From assembly GCF_040412085.2 (NCBI RefSeq), contig NZ_CP115920.1, forward strand, positions 1,488,001 through 1,552,000: a DNA stretch of 64,000 bases. The letters run 5' to 3'. The notes under the pieces were generated by a model that searched no databases, was not told the origin of the DNA, and saw only the letters and a list, made by a program, of their open reading frames with translations. The translations under genes were made by a program, and so were the position numbers. Positions 36,093 to 44,280 of this stretch are shown here, in pieces (the stretch's first letter is position 1; each line of letters starts with the position of its first letter). This stretch comes from Vibrio sp. CB1-14. Lineage in GTDB: Bacteria; Pseudomonadota; Gammaproteobacteria; Enterobacterales; Vibrionaceae.

Positions 36093-36131
36093 TTTTATTT
36101 AATGTGTAATCACTTCCTGAGGAGAACTGAC

Positions 36132-36227
36132 ATGAAAACCGGCGTTAAAGCTCACAACGTTAGCCAGCTGCTTGGCCCAGAAGACAATGAATTCAAACGT
36201 GCAGTGCTTGCTTCACTGTGCGCCTAA
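36132..36227 (+). CDS. 31-residue peptide preceding the alcohol dehydrogenase
   Basis: A short frame with an excellent ribosome site (GAGGAG, nine bases upstream of ATG) that ends 22 bases before the dehydrogenase start. The product begins MKTGVKAHNV and ends RAVLASLCA, with a single Cys next to last. It has no signal peptide and no membrane span. It could be a regulatory leader peptide, a small subunit or effector, or a modified-peptide precursor; no modification enzyme is adjacent. Not a family I recognise. Confidence 0.62.
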   Translation: MKTGVKAHNVSQLLGPEDNEFKRAVLASLCA

Positions 36228-36249
36228 TTAATCGTTTGGAGATGAAATT

Positions 36250-37428
36250 ATGAACAATAACTTTATGTTTAATATGCGAACTGCGATCTTGTCTGGTGAA
36301 GACTCAATCAATGACATTCCTGATCAACTAGCAGCGCGTGGTGCTCATCGAGTACTGCTATTGAGTGATATTGGATTAGAGACGGTTGGTCTAGTGAATA
36401 AGCTGATTGGCGTTTTCGAAAACAACATGCAAGTAGAGCTAGTCGGTGTCTATACCGACATTAAGGCTGACGCGGGCTGTGATGACATAAACAAGGCCGT
36501 TCAGTACGCCAACAAAGTGAAAGCAGACAGTATTGTGGCGCTGGGAGGTGGCAGCGTGATTGATGCTTCTAAAGGTATCAAGTACTCGCTAGAGCACAAA
36601 CTTGATGACATTCGTGAAGCTATCCGTGGTGGTGGACGTATTGATGTTGGATCACATGTGAAGCCCTTTACCATTCCACACATCGGTGTACCGACTACAG
36701 CGGGAACTGGTGCTGAAGCCTCACCCATTGCCGTGTTTTTCAATGACGTTGAGCAAATCAAAGCGAGCTTAGTCGTGTCTGGCCTTGAATGTGATCTTGC
36801 GGTACTAGACCCAAAACTTACCCTTGGCTTGCCTATCCCGCTAACGGTGTCGACAGCGATGGATGCATTAACTCACGCCATTGAAGCGGCTTCATCTCCA
36901 ATGAGTAATGCGTTTACCGATGCGTATGCAGTACAAGCGAGTCGCCTGATACTGGATAACCTGCCAATAGTGGTCTCTGATCCCAATAATATCGAGGCGA
37001 GAACGGAACTACTTCAAGCAAGTACTATGGCTATTTCGGCGTTTTACTCCTCATTAGGCGGCATCCCTATTCACAACTGTGCGCACGCGTTTGGTGCGAT
37101 CGCTCACATCCCCCATGGTGATGCGAACAGCGTGTTATTGCCAGCGGTGATCGAGGCTCTACCGGAATTCTATCTGCCAAGTATTGATAAGGTCGCGAGT
37201 ATTTTTGGACTGTCTCAAACGCTTACTGCAGAGGAAAAGCATCGCGAAGTCGTACTGTCCTTGCGCGCTTTCCAAGTACAAGTGAAGGCTCATCAAACCT
37301 TTAACAATTGGAGTTTGAATACAGATACGCAATCCGAGATAGCGCAAGGTATCGAGAAAGACATGAGCTTCCAGTTCTATGCGATTCCCAAGCACAAGAT
37401 TGAGCAAATCTTGGCGGCAATCTGTTAA
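36250..37428 (+). CDS. Iron-containing (group III) alcohol dehydrogenase
   Basis: A 392-residue Fe-ADH. The nucleotide-binding GGGSVIDASKG, the TTAGTGAEAS loop and the metal site (Asp then His in DALTHAIEA and the later HNCAHAFG and HIPHGDAN histidines) are all present. These enzymes interconvert alcohols and aldehydes with NAD(P)H. GGAG precedes its ATG. It is the first full-size gene of an operon with three small membrane proteins and a sulfatase, apparently under a NemR-like regulator, which points to aldehyde or electrophile detoxification; that link is inference. Confidence 0.9.
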   Translation: MNNNFMFNMRTAILSGEDSINDIPDQLAARGAHRVLLLSDIGLETVGLVNKLIGVFENNMQVELVGVYTDIKADAGCDDINKAVQYANKVKADSIVALGGGSVIDASKGIKYSLEHKLDDIREAIRGGGRIDVGSHVKPFTIPHIGVPTTAGTGAEASPIAVFFNDVEQIKASLVVSGLECDLAVLDPKLTLGLPIPLTVSTAMDALTHAIEAASSPMSNAFTDAYAVQASRLILDNLPIVVSDPNNIEARTELLQASTMAISAFYSSLGGIPIHNCAHAFGAIAHIPHGDANSVLLPAVIEALPEFYLPSIDKVASIFGLSQTLTAEEKHREVVLSLRAFQVQVKAHQTFNNWSLNTDTQSEIAQGIEKDMSFQFYAIPKHKIEQILAAIC

Positions 37429-37521
37429 CTCGAAATCAATACAGTATCAAGGATGGTTCTCTTACCTATGTCCTACAACCGTGCGCCTTTAACTAAGGTT
37501 TACACACCTTGGAGATTAACT

Positions 37522-37908
37522 ATGTTTTTTACAAAATACGTCGAAAAAATGCTGCTTATCACAGGTATCGGTACTTCTGCAGCGTTAGCTTATGCTTTCT
37601 TCCCACAATGGGCTGTCAACAACATTGGTCAGTTGCCTTATCTCGAGCAAGATTTCATTTTCTATCAGCACTGGGGAATTATGGTCGGCATGATGGGCGT
37701 CATGATGATAGGTGCTGCCTTCAAGCCCCAATGGCGTCAAAGCATTATGCTTTACTCTGCGATTGAGAAGGGGTTTATGGTGAGTTTGCTGCTAACCAAC
37801 CTAGGTAATCCACATATCAACGGCTTCATATTGGCAGGCGTTATGGATACTGTGGTGGTGCTTTGGACTACTGGTGGGAGCAAAAAAGGGCAACAGACGT
37901 TTCCATAG
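37522..37908 (+). CDS. Small four-span membrane protein
   Basis: A 128-residue hydrophobic protein with about four membrane spans. The segment QHWGIMVGMMGVMMIGAAF is a conserved-looking second span with an upstream histidine. It is broadly like DoxX-like or DUF4345 proteins, without a firm assignment. I chose the ATG at 37522 because GGAG lies eight bases upstream; an in-frame extension to 37453 has none. It lies about 90 bases after the dehydrogenase, in the same direction. Confidence 0.68.
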   Translation: MFFTKYVEKMLLITGIGTSAALAYAFFPQWAVNNIGQLPYLEQDFIFYQHWGIMVGMMGVMMIGAAFKPQWRQSIMLYSAIEKGFMVSLLLTNLGNPHINGFILAGVMDTVVVLWTTGGSKKGQQTFP

Positions 37909-38077
37909 CAATACGCTAGGAGGCTGAGATGGGCAACGTGAATCTTTACGCAACCCTGGATTGAATTATCTATGTGAAGACTGGCAACAAATATTTCATC
38001 ATATCGCCCCGATTATTACGCATATACTTTCCATTAATGGGCTTGAGGTTTCTGCCAACCGCTAGAGTGAGATTGTG

Positions 38078-38545
38078 ATGGAAAGTTACCTGCTACTGGG
38101 CTTAGCAATGGCATTACTCAGTATTTGGAAAACCTATTCTGGGCCAGCTTTGGCGGCATTTGTTGGGTTTAGCTATCCGGAAATGCTGCTGTTCAATGCA
38201 CTCCCTGCATTGGTTGCAGGCTATTTTGGTTGGTTTGTGGGACGATATTCGTTGCTTCTATACTCGAGCAGAAACTTGCGACCTTTTCGGCCTAGGTTGC
38301 GCCGTTTTGTTAAGGCATGGAAGCGTTATGGCAACACCACTATGGCCATGCTGGCTCCGGTTTTGGTTGGCATCCCCCTCTATACATTGATCGCTAAACG
38401 TCTGCGTCAATCCTATTCCGCAACCTTTGTCCTTCTGGCTGCATCAATATTGTGGTGGAGTGGATTGAGCTACGGTTTGGTCAGCGCTTTTGAACTGGGT
38501 GAACAGCTAAACCTTCAAGGATTACTTGATAAAGTGAGTCTCTAA
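38078..38545 (+). CDS. Membrane protein of unknown function
   Basis: A 155-residue protein with about four spans and a basic cytoplasmic loop (RNLRPFRPRLRRFVKAWKRYG) in the middle. The arrangement of a short loop, helical re-entry and a conserved PVLVGIPLYTLIAKRLR segment resembles small SNARE-associated/YqaA-like proteins but is not diagnostic. A GTG three bases earlier is an alternative start. It sits in the dehydrogenase-sulfatase gene row. Function unknown. Confidence 0.62.
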   Translation: MESYLLLGLAMALLSIWKTYSGPALAAFVGFSYPEMLLFNALPALVAGYFGWFVGRYSLLLYSSRNLRPFRPRLRRFVKAWKRYGNTTMAMLAPVLVGIPLYTLIAKRLRQSYSATFVLLAASILWWSGLSYGLVSAFELGEQLNLQGLLDKVSL

Positions 38546-38651
38546 TCTCAAACCCACTCTCGACACAATTTTATATAACCGATTGGAGTGCAGTTAGAAA
38601 TTTGATTTTCTGGATGTAACTTCTAGTCTTTTGTGAAAGAGGAGGCGACAT

Positions 38652-39053
38652 ATGACGAACGTACAAAAGTTTTTACTTCTCGCAGCGGCTGGCTTAACCC
38701 CAATAGCACTCTCTTATGGCTTGAAGCCTAACCTTTCATTGCCGTTTTTATTCGACATTGATGCTAGTGCAACCAATGTTAGCCACATATTTCGAGCGGT
38801 GATGGGACTGTACTTGGCTTTGGTAATTTATTGGTTAATGGGCGCATTCGGATCTCTGTTTTTGGCTCGGTCAGCGCTACAAAGTCTTGTTGTCTTTATG
38901 CTCGGGCTTGGCATTGGGAGAGTTTTCAGCATTGTTATCGATGGTATGCCGCATTGGCTACTCGTGGTGTATTTATTATTGGAAATTGGCTTTGGTTTAG
39001 TAGGCCTATTTCTTCTTAGAAGTAGCAAACAGGAAACACAGTACGTAGGATGA
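38652..39053 (+). CDS. DUF4345-like small membrane protein
   Basis: A 133-residue four-span membrane protein of the DUF4345 type, with the conserved ASATNVSHIFRAVMGLYLAL region and LGLGIGRVFSIVIDGMP. Family function unknown. AGAGGAGG precedes the ATG, one of the strongest ribosome sites in the window. The stop codon is 18 bases before the sulfatase start, so the two are cotranscribed. Confidence 0.75.
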   Translation: MTNVQKFLLLAAAGLTPIALSYGLKPNLSLPFLFDIDASATNVSHIFRAVMGLYLALVIYWLMGAFGSLFLARSALQSLVVFMLGLGIGRVFSIVIDGMPHWLLVVYLLLEIGFGLVGLFLLRSSKQETQYVG

Positions 39054-39071
39054 ATGTATAAGGGAGGCAGG

Positions 39072-40574
39072 ATGCATCGTCACATAATTAGATCTCTATT
39101 GGTCATATTTCTGGGGTTTACCGCGCTAGCAAATGCAGAGGATAAGCCGCCAAATATTTTTGTTATTTTTACTGATGATATCGGTATTTCAAACCTTAGT
39201 GCTTATCACCGTGGTGTGATGAGCAGTGAGACGCCAAATATTGATAGTATCGCTGAAAAGGGCATGCTACTTACCGATTATTATGCCCAGCCATCTTGTA
39301 CCGCAGGGCGTTCGGCATTCATTACTGGGCAATTTCCTGTTAGAACCGGTATGCATACTGTGGGGCTTCCGGGCAGTCCGGTAGGGCTTAACCCTGATAC
39401 ACCAACACTACCAGAAATACTCAAAACGCTCGGCTATACCACTGGCCAGTTTGGTAAAAACCATCTTGGCGATTTGGATGCGGTACTGCCTACGATGAAT
39501 GGCTTTGATGAGTATTGGGGATGGTTGTATCACCTAAACGCAATGGAGTACACCGAAGATCCAGACTGGCCTAAAGACGAGGCTTTTCAGAAGTTTGCTC
39601 CTAGAAATGTGATTCATGCGAAATCTGATGGTAAAGGAGGGCAAACCATCACCGATGATGGCCCATTAACCACAGATCGAATGCGAACCTTAGATGACGA
39701 AGTGAACAAACACGCCATCAACTTTATTGAGCGAGCCGTTAAAGACGACAAACCGTTCTTTACCTGGTACTGCCCGTCAAGAGGTCACGTATGGACTCAC
39801 TTGTCACCAGAGTATGAAGCTATGCTTGGCCAAAACGGCTGGGGACTTCAAGAAGTGGTGATGAAAGACCTTGATGATCATGTAGGGGAAATGCTGGCCA
39901 AACTCGAGGAGTTGGGTGTTGCAGACAATACCATAGTGATCTTTACCGCGGATAATGGACCTGAGATTATGACTTGGCCGGATGGCGGCATGACACCATT
40001 TCATGGTGAAAAAGGCTCTACTTGGGAAGGTGGGGTGAGAGCGCCATTGCTTGTGAGTTGGCCAGGAAAAATTCCAGCTGGAAAAGTTCACAATGGTATG
40101 TTTGACGGTATGGACTGGTTGCCAACGCTCGTTGACGCTGCTGGTGGACCGAGTGATCTTAAAGAGCAGATGTTGACGGGGTATGAGGGTTACAAAGCTC
40201 ACTTAGACGGTTACAACCAAATGTCGATGCTAACAGAGCAAGGATCTTCAAACCGTAAAGAGATCATCTACTATGAGCGCGATAGGTTGCAAGCGGTGCG
40301 AGTCGGTGATTGGAAAGCGCACTTTATCGTTCAAAACCATGGTTGGGGCGGTCCAAAAGAAGAGCTTAATGCGCCACTGCTGTTTAATCTTCGCCGAGAT
40401 CCTTACGAGCGAGCTGCGGAAGAGTCGGGTATGTACATCAACTGGATGGGTAAAAAAATGTGGGCATTTGGGCCTGCTCAAGCTGCGGTTAAGCAGCACT
40501 TAGAGACCTTTAAAGAGTGGCCGCCACTTACATTTGAGCCTGAGGCCGTCGATGCATCAGGTATAGGACGTTAA
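39072..40574 (+). CDS. Cys-type sulfatase (arylsulfatase family)
   Basis: A 500-residue exported sulfatase. A signal peptide ends near ALANAED (residue about 22), followed by the metal-binding DD in IFTDDIG and the sulfatase signature CTAGRSAFITG, with Cys76 as the residue that must become formylglycine. The ATG at 39072 follows GGGAGG; an earlier in-frame ATG at 39054 has no such site. Cys-type enzymes need a maturase, and none lies in this window. It hydrolyses a sulfate ester of unknown nature in the periplasm. A terminator follows. Confidence 0.9.
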   Translation: MHRHIIRSLLVIFLGFTALANAEDKPPNIFVIFTDDIGISNLSAYHRGVMSSETPNIDSIAEKGMLLTDYYAQPSCTAGRSAFITGQFPVRTGMHTVGLPGSPVGLNPDTPTLPEILKTLGYTTGQFGKNHLGDLDAVLPTMNGFDEYWGWLYHLNAMEYTEDPDWPKDEAFQKFAPRNVIHAKSDGKGGQTITDDGPLTTDRMRTLDDEVNKHAINFIERAVKDDKPFFTWYCPSRGHVWTHLSPEYEAMLGQNGWGLQEVVMKDLDDHVGEMLAKLEELGVADNTIVIFTADNGPEIMTWPDGGMTPFHGEKGSTWEGGVRAPLLVSWPGKIPAGKVHNGMFDGMDWLPTLVDAAGGPSDLKEQMLTGYEGYKAHLDGYNQMSMLTEQGSSNRKEIIYYERDRLQAVRVGDWKAHFIVQNHGWGGPKEELNAPLLFNLRRDPYERAAEESGMYINWMGKKMWAFGPAQAAVKQHLETFKEWPPLTFEPEAVDASGIGR

Positions 40575-40579
40575 ATGAC

Positions 40580-40604
40580 AAAGGGCTGGAAACAGCCCTT
40601 TCTT
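40580..40604. terminator. Terminator between sulfatase and TetR genes
   Basis: AAAGGGCTG and CAGCCCTTT around a GAAA loop, followed by TCTTAT. It separates the convergent sulfatase and TetR genes. Confidence 0.8.
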
Positions 40605-40632
40605 ATAGAGATTTGATGGTGCTTAGGAATAG

Positions 40633-41208
40633 CTATTTACTACCGACTAACTGCGCAGTTTCACGCATCGCCTGTTCTAGATGCGATCGGTCTTTTTGGA
40701 TTGCACAAAGTAAGGTTGCGCCTAACCATTTAGCATACAGTGAACGGGACGCCTCATAGGGCTCAGGGACTGACATGACACCTAGCGAATTACCTTCAGT
40801 AAAGTAATCAGCCATACGATTAATCACTTTCTCTGCGCCTTTGTCGAGCTCAGATTGCATGCTTGATGATGTCCCAGCTATCTCACCTGAGAGTTTTACT
40901 ACTAAGCACTTGACCTGAAACTCGCTCGTCACTTTAGAGTCGGACCAAAATTCGAAGTATTTTAAAACTCGCTCTGCAAACGGCACACTTTCATCACTAA
41001 GGTATGAGATCACAGTTGTGAGATGATCCTCGAAGTAGTCTTTTAGTAGTTGGCGTCCGAAGTCTTCTTTCGATTTGAAGTGATGATAGAACGAGCCTTT
41101 GGTTGCATTGGCTTGTTGGATTATCTTCATGATGCCAATACCAGCGAATCCATGCTCACTGATAAGCTCAAAACCAGCATCAAGTAGTGTCTGTTTTAGA
41201 TCTGCCAT
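40633..41208 (-). CDS. TetR-family regulator, NemR/AcuR-like
   Basis: A 191-residue TetR repressor: an N-terminal helix-turn-helix (GFAGIGIMKIIQQANATKGS, then FYHHFKSKEDF) and a ligand domain containing KCLVVKLSGEI. That segment carries a cysteine in the same context as NemR/AcuR regulators, which sense electrophiles such as quinones, aldehydes or acrylate. An ACCGACCG-containing site lies upstream of this gene and another upstream of the peptide-dehydrogenase operon, so it probably controls both. Effector not established. Confidence 0.83.
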   Translation of the reverse strand: MADLKQTLLDAGFELISEHGFAGIGIMKIIQQANATKGSFYHHFKSKEDFGRQLLKDYFEDHLTTVISYLSDESVPFAERVLKYFEFWSDSKVTSEFQVKCLVVKLSGEIAGTSSSMQSELDKGAEKVINRMADYFTEGNSLGVMSVPEPYEASRSLYAKWLGATLLCAIQKDRSHLEQAMRETAQLVGSK

Positions 41209-41250
41209 GTATCACTTCCCATACGAGTTGATTCAATATTATAACGATGC

Positions 41251-41272
41251 CCATACCGACCGTACAGTATGG
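41251..41272. promoter_or_regulatory. Candidate TetR operator between tetR and cinA genes
   Basis: CCATAC and GTATGG form the outer arms of a palindrome that contains the ACCGACCG core seen upstream of the peptide operon. It sits 43 bases upstream of the TetR start and 100 bases upstream of the divergent CinA-family gene, so autoregulation is likely and control of the CinA-family gene is possible. Confidence 0.6.
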
Positions 41273-41372
41273 TTAGGTTAATGTTCTGCTAATCCAATGA
41301 TTTGCTTGGTCAACGCTATTGCTATTTCCTTTACTCATGTCATTCTTAAAGAAAAACAAATAAGGAGAGATC

Positions 41373-42614
41373 ATGCCTAAAATAGCGATGCTGAGTACTG
41401 GAGAAGAGGTTCTATATGGTGACATTGTGGATACCAACGCCGCTTGGCTCAGTCGTGTCTTTTATGAGCATGGGTTTTCCATGTATAAGCGCTCAACGGT
41501 AGGCGATCAGCGAGCGTCTTTGCTGCAAGAATTGGTAATGTTGAGTCTCAACTTAGACGTGGTCATTGTGAATGGCGGTTTAGGACCTACATCGGATGAC
41601 TTGAGTGCAGAGGTAGCAGCGGAAGCAGCGGATGAGCCTTTGGTATTGAATCAAGGGTGGCTAGATAACTTAAAATCCTTCTATGTAAAACGCGGTAAAC
41701 TGATGCCTGAGAGCAACATCAAACAAGCGATGTTGCCTGCGAATGCTTCAGTAGTGGATAACCCAATCGGCACCGCTTGTGGCTTCAAAATGATGATTAA
41801 CGATTGTCTGTTTTACTTCACGCCTGGTGTGCCGAGCGAGTTTAAGAAGATGGCTATCGAGCAGATCATTCCCGATCTAAAAACTCAGTTCCCGAATCAA
41901 CAGGGCAGAGTATGTCGACGTATCTATACGTTTGGTCTGTCTGAATCTGGTATTGCTGACACGCTATCGCATTTACAGCTTCCTGCCGATTATGAGCTTG
42001 GTTACCGCTCTTACTTGCCGTTCATTGAAGTAAAGTTGTTTGGACCGTCTGATGATTTAGAAACGGGTGCCCGCGTACTCGCCATGATAGAGAAATTGCT
42101 ACACAGCAATGTGGTTAGTGTTGATGAACCTATGTTGGATCGTATTGGGCAACTGGTTGAGCTGCATAAACCGATTATCGCTATCTCGGAACACTCCACC
42201 AAGGGTTGTTTAGCATCTTGGTTGCAAGACAGTGAGAAAGTATCGCAGTGTTGCGGGGCGACGTGGATCTTAGGTTCAAAAACCGCGTCTCCGTTAGATC
42301 GTGATAGCGAACAATTGGGCGCAACGTTAGCGCTTGCTGGAGCGACCAAAGGGAACTGCTCGGCCGATATCGCCATCTCGACTGGTAAACTAGAGAATGA
42401 GCAGTTCTCTGTTGCGATCTCAACACCAAAAGGAGAGTGGGGGCAGACACTCAAACTCCAAAGAAGCTATAACCAAAAGAGTGTCAAAACCGTGATCAGT
42501 ACGGTAGCTGGCGACATGCTACGTCGATACCTAGACAATCAACCGATGTTTCCTGACTATGGGTTCTTGACTAGAACCCAAGACATATTCCTGCCGCTTG
42601 ATAAGCTGTCTTGA
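41373..42614 (+). CDS. CinA-family protein (YfaY-like)
   Basis: A 413-residue protein. The N-terminal molybdopterin-binding-like (COG1058) domain carries STGEEVLYGDIVDTN and GGLGPTSDDLSAE and corresponds to the ADP-ribose pyrophosphatase half of CinA proteins. The C-terminal half is a degenerate CinA/PncC-type domain, where an NMN deamidase active site would be expected: ISEHSTKGCLASWLQ aligns with the SxGxxxS region. This is the layout of E. coli YfaY, whose deamidase function is lost or unproven. AAGGAGAG precedes the ATG. Confidence 0.85.
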   Translation: MPKIAMLSTGEEVLYGDIVDTNAAWLSRVFYEHGFSMYKRSTVGDQRASLLQELVMLSLNLDVVIVNGGLGPTSDDLSAEVAAEAADEPLVLNQGWLDNLKSFYVKRGKLMPESNIKQAMLPANASVVDNPIGTACGFKMMINDCLFYFTPGVPSEFKKMAIEQIIPDLKTQFPNQQGRVCRRIYTFGLSESGIADTLSHLQLPADYELGYRSYLPFIEVKLFGPSDDLETGARVLAMIEKLLHSNVVSVDEPMLDRIGQLVELHKPIIAISEHSTKGCLASWLQDSEKVSQCCGATWILGSKTASPLDRDSEQLGATLALAGATKGNCSADIAISTGKLENEQFSVAISTPKGEWGQTLKLQRSYNQKSVKTVISTVAGDMLRRYLDNQPMFPDYGFLTRTQDIFLPLDKLS

Positions 42615-42805
42615 TTCATTGGTGCTGAAATGCGATTGGTTGAATATGCTATTTAGTTATTTATATATGAAAATTGGATCTAGCTCACAATAAACTGATC
42701 TCTAAAGGGAATTTCAAATTCTCATTTTTGAGAGTAGCTGTTTTTCTCCAATTGATTAGAATCAATGTTCACCCTAAATATAGTGGTGTGCAGGAGGGGG
42801 GAGAT

Positions 42806-43045
42806 ATGATCCAACAATCTAAAATAAGAGTGTTTTATCAAGTAGCTAATGAGCAAATCATGCTTGGTGAAGCGTTCAGTAAAAAGTATGGTGATATAGC
42901 AGCTATGTGGTTGAAGGCTCCTATGGAAGAAATCCTGTCCGACGATGGTTTCCGAATCTCGCTTTATGACGATGGTGGTCGTCATGTCGCCGATAAGAGC
43001 GTATCTATGGGTACCGCCGATTCAATTTTGTCGACAGTCGATTAA
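42806..43045 (+). CDS. Small hypothetical protein, 79 aa
   Basis: I chose the ATG at 42806 because a very strong GGAGGGGGGAG ribosome site precedes it; the open frame extends upstream to 42674 without support. The 79-residue product is soluble and mixed alpha/beta, with no recognised motif (SKIRVFYQVANEQIMLGEAF near the start). A terminator follows, so it is an independent gene. Function unknown. Confidence 0.68.
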   Translation: MIQQSKIRVFYQVANEQIMLGEAFSKKYGDIAAMWLKAPMEEILSDDGFRISLYDDGGRHVADKSVSMGTADSILSTVD

Positions 43046-43062
43046 AAAAATTCATTCCTTTT

Positions 43063-43093
43063 GGGCTGACCTATGCGTCAGCCCTTTCTTTTT
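43063..43093 (+). terminator. Intrinsic terminator
   Basis: GGGCTGAC and GTCAGCCC pair across six bases and are followed by TTTCTTTTT. Confidence 0.88.
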
Positions 43094-43232
43094 GTGCCAC
43101 ATTATTCACGTTGTTCTTAACGAATTTTATTGAAACTGTGATCGCTTTGGTGCTTTTGCTCTAACGCTCGTCTAGAACATAGAATTTGACTCATACTTGT
43201 ACAATCTATCACCACACTATAGGTGTTCGAGT

Positions 43233-44252
43233 ATGGAACTCTCGTCAATTCAGCAAATTAAAACCTTAATCGATGAGACTGGTCGCCCATTGCAGGGATA
43301 TCTCACTTCAATACCAGAGCAGCTGGACGTAGAGAGTTTTCGCTATTTCTCTACCATGGACAAACAGCGCAGTTCGGTCGCTAAGTATTTCCACTACAAA
43401 CAGTTCCAGTTCATTAGCGTGTTTACGCCAGATTATGTCATTGGGTTTGCCATTGCTGATATACGTTATGTAGGCAACAGCTTCTGTTATCTCTATGACA
43501 TCAAGCGAGATGAGTTGCTTGAACAAAGTTGGCTTCGGCCTTTGGGGCTCGGCTACACGATGACGCCGTCGCCTTGGCAAGGGAAAGCCGTATTTAACGG
43601 TGGTGTTCTCGCTTTGCAAATCGAAGAAGGTGTTTGGAGTGTAGTCGTTAAGTCTAAGCATTTCTCTATGGACATCACTCTGACGCCGCCCAGTCATGAC
43701 AGTGCTCCAATCATGGTGTGCTCACCGACTGGTTACTCAGGCTGGACCTATACTCAGAAGCACAATGCGCTGGATGTCTCTGGCAGTTTGAGTGTAGCTG
43801 GCAGTTCAGTGTCGCTGAGCAATGCGCGGGCTGGCTATGACTTTTCTGCGGGGTTTATGCGCCGTGAGACAAGTTGGCGTTGGGCGAGTATCAGCGCAGA
43901 TTCTAACGGAACCCGAATAGGGTTAAACCTCGCGGCAGGCGTGAATGAAACTGGAGTGAACGAAAATGCCTTATGGATAGATGGGCAAAGAATACTTCTT
44001 CCTGCTGTACTGTTTGAATTTGACCGTCAAAATCCAGATTCTGCCTGGCGAATTTATGATTCTAATGGACAGATTGACCTTCGCTTTAGCCCCAAGACCG
44101 TGCGTAAGGAGCAACTCAATCTGTGGTTACTTAAAAGCAACTTTCGCCAATTTATAGGTATGTTTTCTGGGACTATTTCATTATCAACCGAAAAGACCTA
44201 TCAGATCGAGAACGTATTGGGTCTGACGGAAGATCATTACGCCAAATGGTAA
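43233..44252 (+). CDS. DUF2804 family protein
   Basis: A 339-residue DUF2804 protein, predicted soluble and beta-rich, with the family segment FQFISVFTPDYVIGFAIADI near the N-terminus and GYDFSAGFMRRETSWRWASI in the middle. Family function unknown; its members may handle lipid-like molecules by their fold, which is speculative. The ATG at 43233 follows AGGTG and fits the family start; an extension to 43197 is open. It lies 28 bases before a sterol-desaturase-family gene, suggesting co-expression. Confidence 0.8.
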   Translation: MELSSIQQIKTLIDETGRPLQGYLTSIPEQLDVESFRYFSTMDKQRSSVAKYFHYKQFQFISVFTPDYVIGFAIADIRYVGNSFCYLYDIKRDELLEQSWLRPLGLGYTMTPSPWQGKAVFNGGVLALQIEEGVWSVVVKSKHFSMDITLTPPSHDSAPIMVCSPTGYSGWTYTQKHNALDVSGSLSVAGSSVSLSNARAGYDFSAGFMRRETSWRWASISADSNGTRIGLNLAAGVNETGVNENALWIDGQRILLPAVLFEFDRQNPDSAWRIYDSNGQIDLRFSPKTVRKEQLNLWLLKSNFRQFIGMFSGTISLSTEKTYQIENVLGLTEDHYAKW

Positions 44253-44280
44253 ACGTTGACCCGAGAGAGTAGAAAAAAGG

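Noticed and set aside
36132..36227. The 31-residue peptide as a PqqA or methanobactin precursor
   Set aside because: It lacks the PqqA Glu/Tyr pair and the paired Cys motifs of methanobactin precursors, and no PQQ or MbnB/MbnC-type gene is nearby.
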